From NCBI GenBank assembly GCA_964527995.1, contig CAZGRP010000004.1:62001-126000 (forward strand): a stretch of DNA of 64,000 nt. Reading direction: 5' to 3'. A program made the position numbers and the translations under genes. The notes under the pieces were generated by a model. The model worked only from the letters and a program-made list of their open reading frames with translations, searched no databases and was not told the origin of the DNA. Below, piece after piece: positions 39,329-47,457 of this stretch (within the stretch, counting starts at the first letter, position 1; each line of letters starts with the position of its first letter). Origin of the DNA: CAZGRP01 sp964527995. GTDB taxonomy: Bacteria > Zhuqueibacterota > Zhuqueibacteria > Oceanimicrobiales > CAZGRP01.

Positions 39329-41659
39329 ATGACTTCCTACCTGTGCAGAAAGCGGTTTGGCTTGCCGCTTCTCCTATGGCTGGTGCTTGCTGCAGTTGCC
39401 GTCGTGCATGCCGCTGCAGCCGGCACAGACCTGCGAACGGTATACGACCGGCTGAAGAAGCTGGAGTTCGATCCCGACCGCGTGGCGGAAGTGAAGAACT
39501 TTCTTATCCAACGCCACGAGCTGCAGTTGCTCTTCGAGTCGGGCCGCTTCTACCTGAGCAAGCCGGTTGGTGGTCGCCTAACCGGCGCCGTCTTCATTGG
39601 TCATGGCCGTTTTCGCTTCGTGCCGCCGAATCGGCTCGAGCGCGAGCAGGTGCAGCGTTTCATGGAGAAGGACACCCTGGACGAGGCCTTCAGCCAGGCC
39701 TACCTTCGTTTCACCGATGCCACAGCCGAGACACTCCTTGCCACCTTGTCTTGGAAGTCCGGATCTGTGCCTGCCACCGCACAGCAACTGCACCGCCGAC
39801 ATTCCAAAATGCTGCTGAAACGGAGGGGATGGAATCTGACAGCGCGCATTTTCGATGGCGTGTTGAGTGAGCAGTCGGACGGGTTCTTCCTGGCGGCGCT
39901 CAAACCGGAGGAGTACGAGTTCAAGTATCCGCCCTGGTTCTACGTGGTTGTCGACCCGCTGGCTGAGGAGACGGTGGGGGTGATGGAACACTTCGAGCAC
40001 CGGATCAGGAAGCCATTCTATGTGCTTTCCAGCTACCGGCCGGCCGCCGCCGATTCGTGTTACGGTCCTTACCGGGAAGAGCTCCGCATCCGGCATTTCA
40101 GGATGAGGGTCGATCTGTCGAAACCCAAAACGCTCGACGCCACCGTCACTCTTACCGTGGTCCCAGGCGTTTCGGGGCGCCGGCTGCTGCGTTTCGACAT
40201 CAACAAGAAGGCCAAGGTGGACACTGCCTGGGGCAGCCGGGGACGGCCACTGACTCTTTTTCAGGAAAAAGACGAAGCCGGCTTCGCGGTGCTGTTGCCG
40301 GCAGCCACCCGCGCGGGCGTCGCCGAAACCCTGACGGTGCACTACCGAGGAGATCTGCTTGAGCAAAATGACAGCGGCCAGTATCACCTGAAAAACCGGG
40401 AGAACTGGTACCCGCGTGCCGGCTACTTGCAGCGCTCGACCTTCGACATGACCTTTGTCTACCCGAAGAAGTACGACCTGGTGGCCGCCGGCCGGCGGGA
40501 TACGGTCTACGTCGAAGAGGGCAAGAACGTGGCTCACTGGACCGAGACTCTGCCTGGGAAAGTCGTGGCCTTCAGCCTCGGCACATTTGAGGTTACGGCT
40601 TACGAGGGCCGAGGGATCCCCAAGATCGAGGTCTATTCGAGCAGTCGGCGGCGCGAGTCGATGCGCAAGAAGATCGCCGGGGATGTCGGCAACAGTCTTT
40701 ATCTCTACAGTTCTTTGCTTGCGCCCTACCCGTTCGAAGAACTCAGGGTGGCGGAAGCGGCGGGCGCTGTCAGCCAGGGATATCCAGGCCTGCTCTACCT
40801 CTTCGGTCTTACCTACCAGACCGAGCTGGAGGGAGTGATGGAGGCTCTGCGCAGCCATGAGGTGGCCCACCAGTGGTGGGGCAACCTCGTTGGCTGGCAT
40901 TCATACCACGACCAGTGGCTGAGCGAAGCGCTGGCGCAATACAGCGGCGCGCTTTTCGTAGAGATGTCGCTGGCCAAGGAAGAGCGCTTTTTGCAGTTGA
41001 TGAAGGCCTGGCGCGACGACATTCTCGAACATGGGAACGTCGGCGTCAGCGCCGGGCTCCAGCGCTTCGGTTTTTCGAAACAGGACCTGGCGCGCAGCGA
41101 AGGCAGCAAAGCCGGACCGATCTGGATGGGGCTCCGGCTCGGCCAGCGTGAAGGGGTGGATTACTATGTCACCGTGTACGAGAAAGGTGCCTACGTCATC
41201 CACATGCTGCGGCTGATGTTGCGCGACTACAACACGGGAAGTGATCGGAGATTCTGGGAAATGCTCCAGGATTTTGTCAGACAGTACAGCAACGCCGACC
41301 CCACGACACAGGACTTCCAGGAGGTGGCGGAGAAGCATTACGGGGGCTCGCTCGACTGGTTTTTTCGGCAGTGGGTCTATGGCACCGAGGCTCCAACCCT
41401 GCTGGTGCGCCAGGAGAAAGTTGAACGTACGGCAGACGGATTCACTGCACGTCTCGTTGTCGAACAACGCGACGTAACCGATCCGTTTCGCCTGGTGGTG
41501 CCGGTGAGCGTCGAACTTGCCTCGGGAGAGCGGCGCACATACCCATGGGTCATCGACCAGTGGCAGCAAACGTTGACTCTCGGTCCTTTTAGCGAACGGC
41601 CTGCCAGAATTGTCTTCAACGCCCTGGGGGGTGTCCTGGCGCGGGTGCGCCGGCGGTAA
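39329..41659 (+). CDS. Exported M1-family metallopeptidase
   Basis: 776 residues with an N-terminal signal peptide (about 1-30). The zinc site HEVAHQWWGN (His510, His514) and downstream Glu533 (WLSEALAQY) are intact. The usual GxMEN exopeptidase motif is not obvious (VSQGYPGLLYL instead), so substrate preference may differ from classic aminopeptidase N. The N-terminal 300 residues are a beta-rich region unlike the standard M1 front. It probably degrades peptides in the periplasm. ATG at 39329; no neighbour in the same operon is evident. Confidence 0.88.
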   Translation: MTSYLCRKRFGLPLLLWLVLAAVAVVHAAAAGTDLRTVYDRLKKLEFDPDRVAEVKNFLIQRHELQLLFESGRFYLSKPVGGRLTGAVFIGHGRFRFVPPNRLEREQVQRFMEKDTLDEAFSQAYLRFTDATAETLLATLSWKSGSVPATAQQLHRRHSKMLLKRRGWNLTARIFDGVLSEQSDGFFLAALKPEEYEFKYPPWFYVVVDPLAEETVGVMEHFEHRIRKPFYVLSSYRPAAADSCYGPYREELRIRHFRMRVDLSKPKTLDATVTLTVVPGVSGRRLLRFDINKKAKVDTAWGSRGRPLTLFQEKDEAGFAVLLPAATRAGVAETLTVHYRGDLLEQNDSGQYHLKNRENWYPRAGYLQRSTFDMTFVYPKKYDLVAAGRRDTVYVEEGKNVAHWTETLPGKVVAFSLGTFEVTAYEGRGIPKIEVYSSSRRRESMRKKIAGDVGNSLYLYSSLLAPYPFEELRVAEAAGAVSQGYPGLLYLFGLTYQTELEGVMEALRSHEVAHQWWGNLVGWHSYHDQWLSEALAQYSGALFVEMSLAKEERFLQLMKAWRDDILEHGNVGVSAGLQRFGFSKQDLARSEGSKAGPIWMGLRLGQREGVDYYVTVYEKGAYVIHMLRLMLRDYNTGSDRRFWEMLQDFVRQYSNADPTTQDFQEVAEKHYGGSLDWFFRQWVYGTEAPTLLVRQEKVERTADGFTARLVVEQRDVTDPFRLVVPVSVELASGERRTYPWVIDQWQQTLTLGPFSERPARIVFNALGGVLARVRRR

Positions 41660-41785
41660 TGCCGGGGCGGGAATGGCCCTCGCTCAGCCGTCTGTTACAT
41701 ATATGGGCCTGTTCCCCGCAATGTTAGCGGCGCGCAAGGGGCCTTCTTCCGCCTCCGGATCGATTAGGCCGGGGCGCCCATGGGT

Positions 41786-41814
41786 TTGACTTTCGGCCGT
41801 TGGAGTGCTATATT
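41786..41814 (+). promoter_or_regulatory. Promoter of the lipoprotein-TlpA operon
   Basis: TTGACT, 17 bases, TATATT, 44 bases before the ATG at 41859. Confidence 0.75.
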
Positions 41815-41858
41815 CTGGGCGCGAAATGTGTCCGCTGTTGTAGCATCAGGTGACTGCG

Positions 41859-42398
41859 ATGTTGAATCGATGGACTGCCGCCCGAAGGGCGCTGGTATTC
41901 GGCTTGCACGGGGTCTTCGCTGTCCTGCTGTTTGGCTGCGTGAATCCATTTGCGCCGCGACTGGACAAGGGTGAGGAGTCGTCGCAAGTCGTCACCGAGC
42001 AGCGCACCCCGGACGAGGTGCTGCAGAACTTCAAGATTGCCTACACCTTCAAGGATTCGCTTCTCTACAGTGATGTGCTGGACAGCTCCTTCGTTTTCGA
42101 GTTTTATGATCCGGACCTGGAGCCGTCGGGTGGTTTTGTCACCTGGGGCAGGGACGTCGACCTGCAGACCACAGGGCGGCTGTTCCGCACCTTCCAAACC
42201 ATCGACCTGGTCTGGGTCAGTACGGTTTATGAATTCCGTGAAGGCGACACCGAAAAGATTTTCCGGCGATTCAATCTGAATCTGGTCGGCGATCAGTTTG
42301 TTTTTACGGTTACGGGCACGGCGATTTTTTCTTTGCGACAGAGCCAACATGACGGCAAATGGCGCATTGTCCATTGGAAGGACGAATCGGATCTCTAG
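41859..42398 (+). CDS. Lipoprotein of unknown family
   Basis: 179 residues. The lipobox LFGC (near residue 27) follows a hydrophobic stretch; a GTG at 41850 would add three residues. The mature part has beta strands and an aromatic-rich pattern (SFVFEFYDPDLEP, GRLFRTFQTIDLVWVSTVYEF) that suggests a NTF2-like fold. No catalytic motif is recognised. It begins the run lipoprotein, TlpA, ECF sigma, anti-sigma, and its stop is 73 bases before the tlpA start. Confidence 0.7.
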   Translation: MLNRWTAARRALVFGLHGVFAVLLFGCVNPFAPRLDKGEESSQVVTEQRTPDEVLQNFKIAYTFKDSLLYSDVLDSSFVFEFYDPDLEPSGGFVTWGRDVDLQTTGRLFRTFQTIDLVWVSTVYEFREGDTEKIFRRFNLNLVGDQFVFTVTGTAIFSLRQSQHDGKWRIVHWKDESDL

Positions 42399-42471
42399 GG
42401 ATGCCCCTGGGAATATCCGAACATACCCGGCTGTTGACCTTTTGCAGAAACCGAGCAAACCGAGGAGCCTC

Positions 42472-43005
42472 ATGAAGCTGAATTACACACTGACGTATTT
42501 GCCTCTGCTGATCGCCGTGGCGCTTCTGAGTTCGATCGGCTGTTCGACAAAGGGACAGTCGCAGGAGGAGGGCAAGGACGGCACGTTTGCCGGGCTTCCC
42601 AACATCACCTTACCGGATCTGAGCGGCAAACAGGTGAGCTTTTCAGATTTCAAAGGGAAGGTGGTCATATTGGATTTCTGGGCCACCTGGTGCGGGCCTT
42701 GCGTGGCCGAGATCCCGCACTTCAAGACGCTGTATGAAAAGTACCATGATCGAGGACTCGAGATCGTTGGAGTGTCGGTCGATGTGAACGCCGCGAAGGT
42801 GGTGCCTCCTTTCGTTGAGGAGCATGAGATCCCGTACACGATCCTTCTCGGTAATGCAGGGCTACAGCGCAAATTCAACCTGCGCGGGCTGCCGACCACC
42901 TATGTAATCGATCGCAAGGGTCGAGTTGTGGAAAAACTTCTCGGCTATCGCGGCATCGAGGTCTTTGAGAAGCTCGTCGAACCGTTGCTGAATACCAGTT
43001 CCTGA
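42472..43005 (+). CDS. TlpA/ResA-like thiol-disulfide oxidoreductase lipoprotein
   Basis: 177 residues. A lipobox (IGC near residue 24) is followed by a thioredoxin fold with the redox motif WCGPC (DFWATWCGPCVAEIPHF) and the cis-proline region GLPTTYVIDRKG. It is anchored on the periplasmic side. It typically reduces cytochrome c apoproteins or other disulfides, receiving electrons from CcdA, which is encoded 1.5 kb downstream. The ATG at 42472 follows GAGGAGC. Confidence 0.92.
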   Translation: MKLNYTLTYLPLLIAVALLSSIGCSTKGQSQEEGKDGTFAGLPNITLPDLSGKQVSFSDFKGKVVILDFWATWCGPCVAEIPHFKTLYEKYHDRGLEIVGVSVDVNAAKVVPPFVEEHEIPYTILLGNAGLQRKFNLRGLPTTYVIDRKGRVVEKLLGYRGIEVFEKLVEPLLNTSS

Positions 43006-43095
43006 GCTGCTGATGGGACCGCATTCTGAACTCAGGTCGGCCCGAGTGGCTCGATGTCATCAAAGGTCCATGTTGTGAACGAGTAGAGTTTGCGG

Positions 43096-43689
43096 ATGCT
43101 GGTTTCAAGGGAGGACAAAGCGGAGCGCAGGCGCAAGGAGTTTGAGGATCTGGCATATCAGCACATGGATGCCCTCTACAGCACCGCGTTGAGGCTGACT
43201 CGAAACAGTCTCGACGCCGAAGACCTGGTCCAGGACGTTTGCCTGCGTGCCTATCGGTTCTTCCACCGGTTTCAAACTGGCACCAATTTCAAAGCGTGGA
43301 TTTTCAAAATACTGATGAACACATTCATCAACCAGTACCGCAAAGAGACACGGGAGCCGCAGAAGGTCGATTTCGAAAAAGTAGAGTATTTTTACAGTGA
43401 GCGTCAGAAAGATCTTGGACACCGGTACGTTGACTGCTACCGTGAGGAAGAGTACGAGGAACTCTTCGGCGACGAGGTGAAAGAGGCGCTGACAAGACTG
43501 TCGGACGACTTTCGCATGGTTGTCATCCTCGCCGACATCGAAGGGTTCTCGTACAAGGAGATTGCCCGGATCGTGGGCTGTCCCATCGGCACGGTGATGT
43601 CGCGGCTGTCGCGGGCACGGCATCAGTTGCAGCGTATTCTGGATGAATACGCGCGGCGAGCGGGATACGTCAAGGGAAACAACACCTGA
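43096..43689 (+). CDS. ECF-type RNA polymerase sigma factor
   Basis: 197 residues. Region 2: MDALYSTALRLTRNSLDAEDLVQDVCLRAYRFFHRFQTGTNFKAWIFKILMNTFINQYRKETRE. Region 4: EALTRLSDDFRMVVILADIEGFSYKEIARIVGCPIGTVMSRLSRARHQLQRIL. It closely matches the factor at 36819. ATG at 43096. Its anti-sigma gene begins 16 bases after its stop. The upstream neighbour is TlpA, so envelope thiol stress is a reasonable signal (inference). Confidence 0.92.
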   Translation: MLVSREDKAERRRKEFEDLAYQHMDALYSTALRLTRNSLDAEDLVQDVCLRAYRFFHRFQTGTNFKAWIFKILMNTFINQYRKETREPQKVDFEKVEYFYSERQKDLGHRYVDCYREEEYEELFGDEVKEALTRLSDDFRMVVILADIEGFSYKEIARIVGCPIGTVMSRLSRARHQLQRILDEYARRAGYVKGNNT

Positions 43690-43705
43690 AGTTAGCTTCG
43701 GAGGT

Positions 43706-44404
43706 ATGAATCAGATCATGGGACGCCAATGCAGTGAAGTGGAAAGCCTGATTACGGGCTACGTCGATCAGGAGCTCGATCCAAAAGGCCGCCTGAAAGT
43801 GGAACACCACCTGGAAGAGTGTGTACAGTGCCGGCATCAGTATGAAGCCGAGCGCCGATTGAAAGCGCTACTGCGTCAGCGGGTGCACACCGTGAAGGCA
43901 CCTACCGAGCTGCGCAATCGCATCCGCCGCAGGCTGCGCCGCGAAGCCCGCACGACACCGTCGCTCATCGAACTGCTACGGTCCTATTTCACGTTTCATC
44001 CAGCTCTTTCGATGGCGACAGCCGTGGCGCTTTTCCTGGTGGTGGCGATGCCGACGTACTTCGCGTTCGTCCACAATCCCTTCGCCGAGGACTCAGCCGT
44101 TGCGGCAGCTTCCGGCGAGATCGTGGATCTCTCCGGTGAGATCGTCTGCGTGGACTGCGCTGTGTTGCTGCGCGCCCATGCCCAAGACTCCGGAACGGTG
44201 GAGCGAGTCCGCAAGGAGCATGACCTCGGCCTGCATCATCCGGGGCTCATGACGCGAAACGGTGAAATCTATGGGTTCTTGCACAGCGGCAAGGGTCTCG
44301 ATCTGCTGAATATGCCGTCCCATGGCGGCGGTAAAGTGCGAATCCACGGTGTCATCTACCCGCGGGCCCATCTGATCGAGGTGCGCTCCTATCAGATCAT
44401 CTGA
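43706..44404 (+). CDS. Anti-sigma factor (zinc finger plus periplasmic domain)
   Basis: 232 residues. The cytoplasmic N-terminus contains the zinc-finger anti-sigma motif HHLEECVQCRHQYE (His-x3-Cys-x2-Cys) and binds the preceding sigma factor. One membrane helix (about residues 93-113) follows. The periplasmic half, about residues 125-232, carries a Cys-x2-Cys pair (VCVDC) and the sequence GLMTRNGEIYGFLHSGKGLDLLN, which resembles an unnamed family with GEVVDLxC and LLTxDGxLYxLL motifs. The cysteine pair could sense redox state or metal. It ends 29 bases before a terminator. Confidence 0.85.
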   Translation: MNQIMGRQCSEVESLITGYVDQELDPKGRLKVEHHLEECVQCRHQYEAERRLKALLRQRVHTVKAPTELRNRIRRRLRREARTTPSLIELLRSYFTFHPALSMATAVALFLVVAMPTYFAFVHNPFAEDSAVAAASGEIVDLSGEIVCVDCAVLLRAHAQDSGTVERVRKEHDLGLHHPGLMTRNGEIYGFLHSGKGLDLLNMPSHGGGKVRIHGVIYPRAHLIEVRSYQII

Positions 44405-44432
44405 TGAAGACGGAATCCTCGCTGTTTTTCCC

Positions 44433-44466
44433 ATTCCCCCGTTTTCTGTTCAGGGGGAATTTTTTT
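44433..44466 (+). terminator. Intrinsic terminator of the sigma/anti-sigma operon
   Basis: ATTCCCCC (44433-44440) pairs with GGGGGAAT (44453-44460) around a 12-base loop, followed by six T. Confidence 0.85.
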
Positions 44467-44515
44467 GCCTGTTCACCGAGGCCACGAACCAGCTTGTAGG
44501 GGTAGGAAGAAGAAC

Positions 44516-45256
44516 ATGGTGACTGAGAATGTAACTTTGCTGGCAGCTCTCTTCGCAGGAGTGATCTCGTTTTTGTCGCCCTGCGTCTTGCCCCTTGTGC
44601 CGGCCTACATTTCCTACATCACCGGCCTCAGCGTCGAGGAACTGCGCGCCGGTGTCCTGCAGCGTGAGGCCACCCGGCGTCTGCTGATGAACTCACTGGC
44701 TCTGATCGCCGGGTTTTCTCTGGTGTTTATCGCCATGGGGGCGACGGCCACATTTGTCGGCAAGCTACTGACGGCCAATATGGCCCTCATCAGCAAGATC
44801 GCCGGTGTCATCCTGGTGATCTTCGGCTTGCACCTGATGGGAATTTTTCGGATTCGATTTCTCAACTACGAGAAGCGGCTGCAGGTGAAGGCCAAGCCCG
44901 TCACCCTTCTCGGTTCTTTTCTCGTTGGCGTCGCCTTCGCGGCGGGATGGAGTCCGTGCATCGGACCGATCCTCGGTGCAATATTGGCCATCGCCGCATC
45001 CAAGAGCAGCGTCGCCCAGGGCGTCATCCTGCTCGCTTTCTACTCGCTTGGATTGGCGATTCCCTTCTTCCTGACAGCCGTGGCAACCAATGCGCTGCTG
45101 AAAGTTTTCAAACAGGTGAAACGGCACTTCCGCACCATCGAGATCGTCAGCGGTGTCTTTCTGGTCTCCGTCGGCGTGATGATGTTCTTCAACGTCTTCA
45201 CCTACCTGTCCTCATATTTGAACCAGTGGATACCATGGCTACAAAACATCGGTTAA
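44516..45256 (+). CDS. ccdA: Cytochrome c biogenesis protein CcdA
   Basis: 246 residues, six membrane helices. The redox-active cysteine motifs of the DsbD transmembrane family are both present: ISFLSPCVLPLVPAYI in helix 1 and AAGWSPCIGPILGAILAIA in helix 4. It carries electrons from cytoplasmic thioredoxin to periplasmic proteins such as the TlpA-like protein at 42472 or a cytochrome c assembly enzyme. ATG at 44516. Its last 22 bases overlap the next gene. Confidence 0.93.
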   Translation: MVTENVTLLAALFAGVISFLSPCVLPLVPAYISYITGLSVEELRAGVLQREATRRLLMNSLALIAGFSLVFIAMGATATFVGKLLTANMALISKIAGVILVIFGLHLMGIFRIRFLNYEKRLQVKAKPVTLLGSFLVGVAFAAGWSPCIGPILGAILAIAASKSSVAQGVILLAFYSLGLAIPFFLTAVATNALLKVFKQVKRHFRTIEIVSGVFLVSVGVMMFFNVFTYLSSYLNQWIPWLQNIG

Positions 45257-46167
45257 GTTCCGTTTCACCTACCGGGCTCCTGCCGCGCTGGCGGATGGGC
45301 CTACATGCGGTTGCTTCCTTGCTCATCCTCTCCGCCGCCGGCGAGGCCGTTGCCGGTGCCTGGACCCTCGGCCGCGGCCGGGTATGGACCAAACTGTCCT
45401 ACTACACCTACTCGGCCACCGAGCGTTTTGCCGGGGCTGATTGCTTCAGTTGCCGGCCCGGCGACCGGGTGCCGTACAATTTCAATGGTGAAGCGGGCTC
45501 CACGGCGATCTTTTTCGATCTCTGGTGGGGTCTGACCAACCGCCTCGATCTTCAGACCCAGGCGTCGTACTATCCCAGTGTGTCGTTCGATGACGCCATC
45601 GATGATCGCAACAGCAACGGCATCGGCGACGTCCGTTTTGGCGCCAAGTTCCGCGTCCTCGACGGACCGGTCGTGACTTCGGTCAAGGTGCTGGCGAAAG
45701 CACCGCTCGGCGGGTTCCCCATCGATGCAGAGCTTGTCCCCGTGGGCGAAGGGCAGTGGGATTTTGACTTCGTGGCACAGTTCGGCCACTCATTTTATCC
45801 CCTGCCCGCTTATGCCAACATCAATATCGGCTATCGCCTGCGGGCGCGGAACACCGATACGGACATCAAGCCGGGCAACGAGGGGCTGCTTCAGGCCGAG
45901 TTCGGCTACGGCGTCACCCACTGGTTGATGCTCAAGGGCTTTCTCGATGTCACCCGCGGAGGTCGAAACAAGTTCGGCGACCTGGTGATTCGCGACAGCC
46001 AACGCCGCATCACATATCTCTCTCCGGTGCTGCTGATTTTCCCGGACAAAAACACCATCATCGAGGCGAGCTTTCTCTACCCAGTGGCCGGCCGAAACTT
46101 TCCAGCCGGCACGGTGTTTAGTATTGGTGTGGCGAGAACCTTCCGTCTGAGTCAGTCGATCTTTTAG
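45235..46167 (+). CDS. Outer-membrane beta-barrel protein with Cys-x2-Cys
   Basis: 310 residues, starting inside ccdA, so translation is coupled. The signal peptide is long (AVASLLILSAAGEAVAGAW, cleavage near residue 41). The mature part is beta-barrel-like with alternating aromatic residues (GRVWTKLSYYTYSATERF, TNRLDLQTQASYYPS, LMLKGFLDVTRGG) and ends in FRLSQSIF. Near the N-terminus is GADCFSCRPGD, a pair that could form a disulfide or bind a metal or haem. Resembles porin-like proteins annotated as transporters; substrate unknown. Confidence 0.75.
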   Translation: MATKHRLSSVSPTGLLPRWRMGLHAVASLLILSAAGEAVAGAWTLGRGRVWTKLSYYTYSATERFAGADCFSCRPGDRVPYNFNGEAGSTAIFFDLWWGLTNRLDLQTQASYYPSVSFDDAIDDRNSNGIGDVRFGAKFRVLDGPVVTSVKVLAKAPLGGFPIDAELVPVGEGQWDFDFVAQFGHSFYPLPAYANINIGYRLRARNTDTDIKPGNEGLLQAEFGYGVTHWLMLKGFLDVTRGGRNKFGDLVIRDSQRRITYLSPVLLIFPDKNTIIEASFLYPVAGRNFPAGTVFSIGVARTFRLSQSIF

Positions 46168-46188
46168 ACTTTCGGGTCTCTTTGTTCC

Positions 46189-47265
46189 GTGCGATTCTGG
46201 CGATGGATCCCCACCGCGGGGATACTGCTCGTGGCTGCCTGCGCGCCGGGTGACTCCAGCTTCGGTCCCTCGATCCCTACCGGCTGGGACATTCCCCGGG
46301 AGGGCATCTCGGTTGGCTGCCCCGGAGGGCGCGACTGCATTCCCTCGCTCAGCAATCCCGAGATGCTTCCCGCCGATGCGGCGACCTTTCTTCGCGACGA
46401 TGACCTGGTGCTTGGTCTGGTGCTGAACCAGGAGCCCAGGGCCTACCCGATCCAGATTCTCGACTATCATGAAATTGTGAACGACGAGGTCGGTGGCGTG
46501 CCGGTGGCCATCACCTACTCCCCGCTGACAGGAACGGGCATCGCTTTCGATCGTGAGGTAGCCGAGAAAGTGCTGGAATTCGGCGTATCCGGTCTGCTGT
46601 ATGACAGCAATCTGATCATGTATGACCGCACCACCGGCAGCCATTGGACGCAGATGCGCTTGCGTGCCGACCAGGGGCCGTTGCGTGGCACCCGGCTGTC
46701 GACTCGGCCGCTGATGCAGATCAGCTGGGAAGGTTGGCGACGCCTGCACCCCGACACCAAAGTCCTCTCCCGCAACACCGGCTTCCCTCGAGACTATTCG
46801 GTTTATCCGTATGGCGACTACCGCAATAACAACACGTTCCTCCTCTTTCCGCTGTTGAACGAGGACCCGCGCCTGCCGCGCAAGACAGTGGTCCATGGTG
46901 TGGTCACTGTCGGCGCCGTCAAAGTGTGGAAACATGAAGATTTTACCGACCCGGCAATCCTCAATGTCGACGTGGGCGGCGAGCCGGTTGTGCTGATCGC
47001 CGACCCCGCCCTGCGGCTCGTGGTCAGCTACGGCCGTATCGCTCCTCCCGGCCGCCTGCTTACTTTCCGGATCAGTTTCTCCTCCAATCGCTTCCCCTTT
47101 GCCCTGCGCGACGAGCAAACCCAGACTCTGTGGGACATCCAGGGGCAGGCCTTTAGCGGCCCCCTGGCCGGAAGTCGACTCGAACCGATCACCTCCTACA
47201 ACGGCTACTGGTTCGCCTGGGGCGCTATCTTCAACTCCGTCCAGATCGCCGACATCGGCGGTTAG
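46189..47265 (+). CDS. DUF3179 lipoprotein
   Basis: 358 residues. The signal ends in the lipobox VAAC. The DUF3179 core is obvious: DDDLVLGLVLNQEPRAYPIQILDYHEIVNDEVGGVPVAITYSPLTGTGIAF, then SRNTGFPRDYSVYPYGDYRNN. The function of the family is unknown; members are exported. It starts with GTG, 22 bases after the barrel gene, and ends the thiol-redox cluster. The Cys-rich entrance VGCPGGRDC may form a disulfide. Confidence 0.88.
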   Translation: MRFWRWIPTAGILLVAACAPGDSSFGPSIPTGWDIPREGISVGCPGGRDCIPSLSNPEMLPADAATFLRDDDLVLGLVLNQEPRAYPIQILDYHEIVNDEVGGVPVAITYSPLTGTGIAFDREVAEKVLEFGVSGLLYDSNLIMYDRTTGSHWTQMRLRADQGPLRGTRLSTRPLMQISWEGWRRLHPDTKVLSRNTGFPRDYSVYPYGDYRNNNTFLLFPLLNEDPRLPRKTVVHGVVTVGAVKVWKHEDFTDPAILNVDVGGEPVVLIADPALRLVVSYGRIAPPGRLLTFRISFSSNRFPFALRDEQTQTLWDIQGQAFSGPLAGSRLEPITSYNGYWFAWGAIFNSVQIADIGG

Positions 47266-47284
47266 CCGCGTTCTCAGGCCGCCC

Positions 47285-47313
47285 TTGACAAAGGCTCGCA
47301 ACTTGGATATATT
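47285..47313 (+). promoter_or_regulatory. Promoter of the S9 peptidase gene
   Basis: TTGACA, 17 bases, TATATT; the leader to the ATG is about 140 bases. Confidence 0.75.
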
Positions 47314-47457
47314 GCGACGGTTGCCGGCCTTCACAAGGAAAAGTGTGGCCGAGCCCTGAATCCAGCACGGCGATTTCGAGTCCTCGAGTTTCGCCGCCCT
47401 TTCCGCAACCCTTCGAGTCCCTGGCAAAGGCTCTTTCCTATTTTCAGAGGAGGGAAA

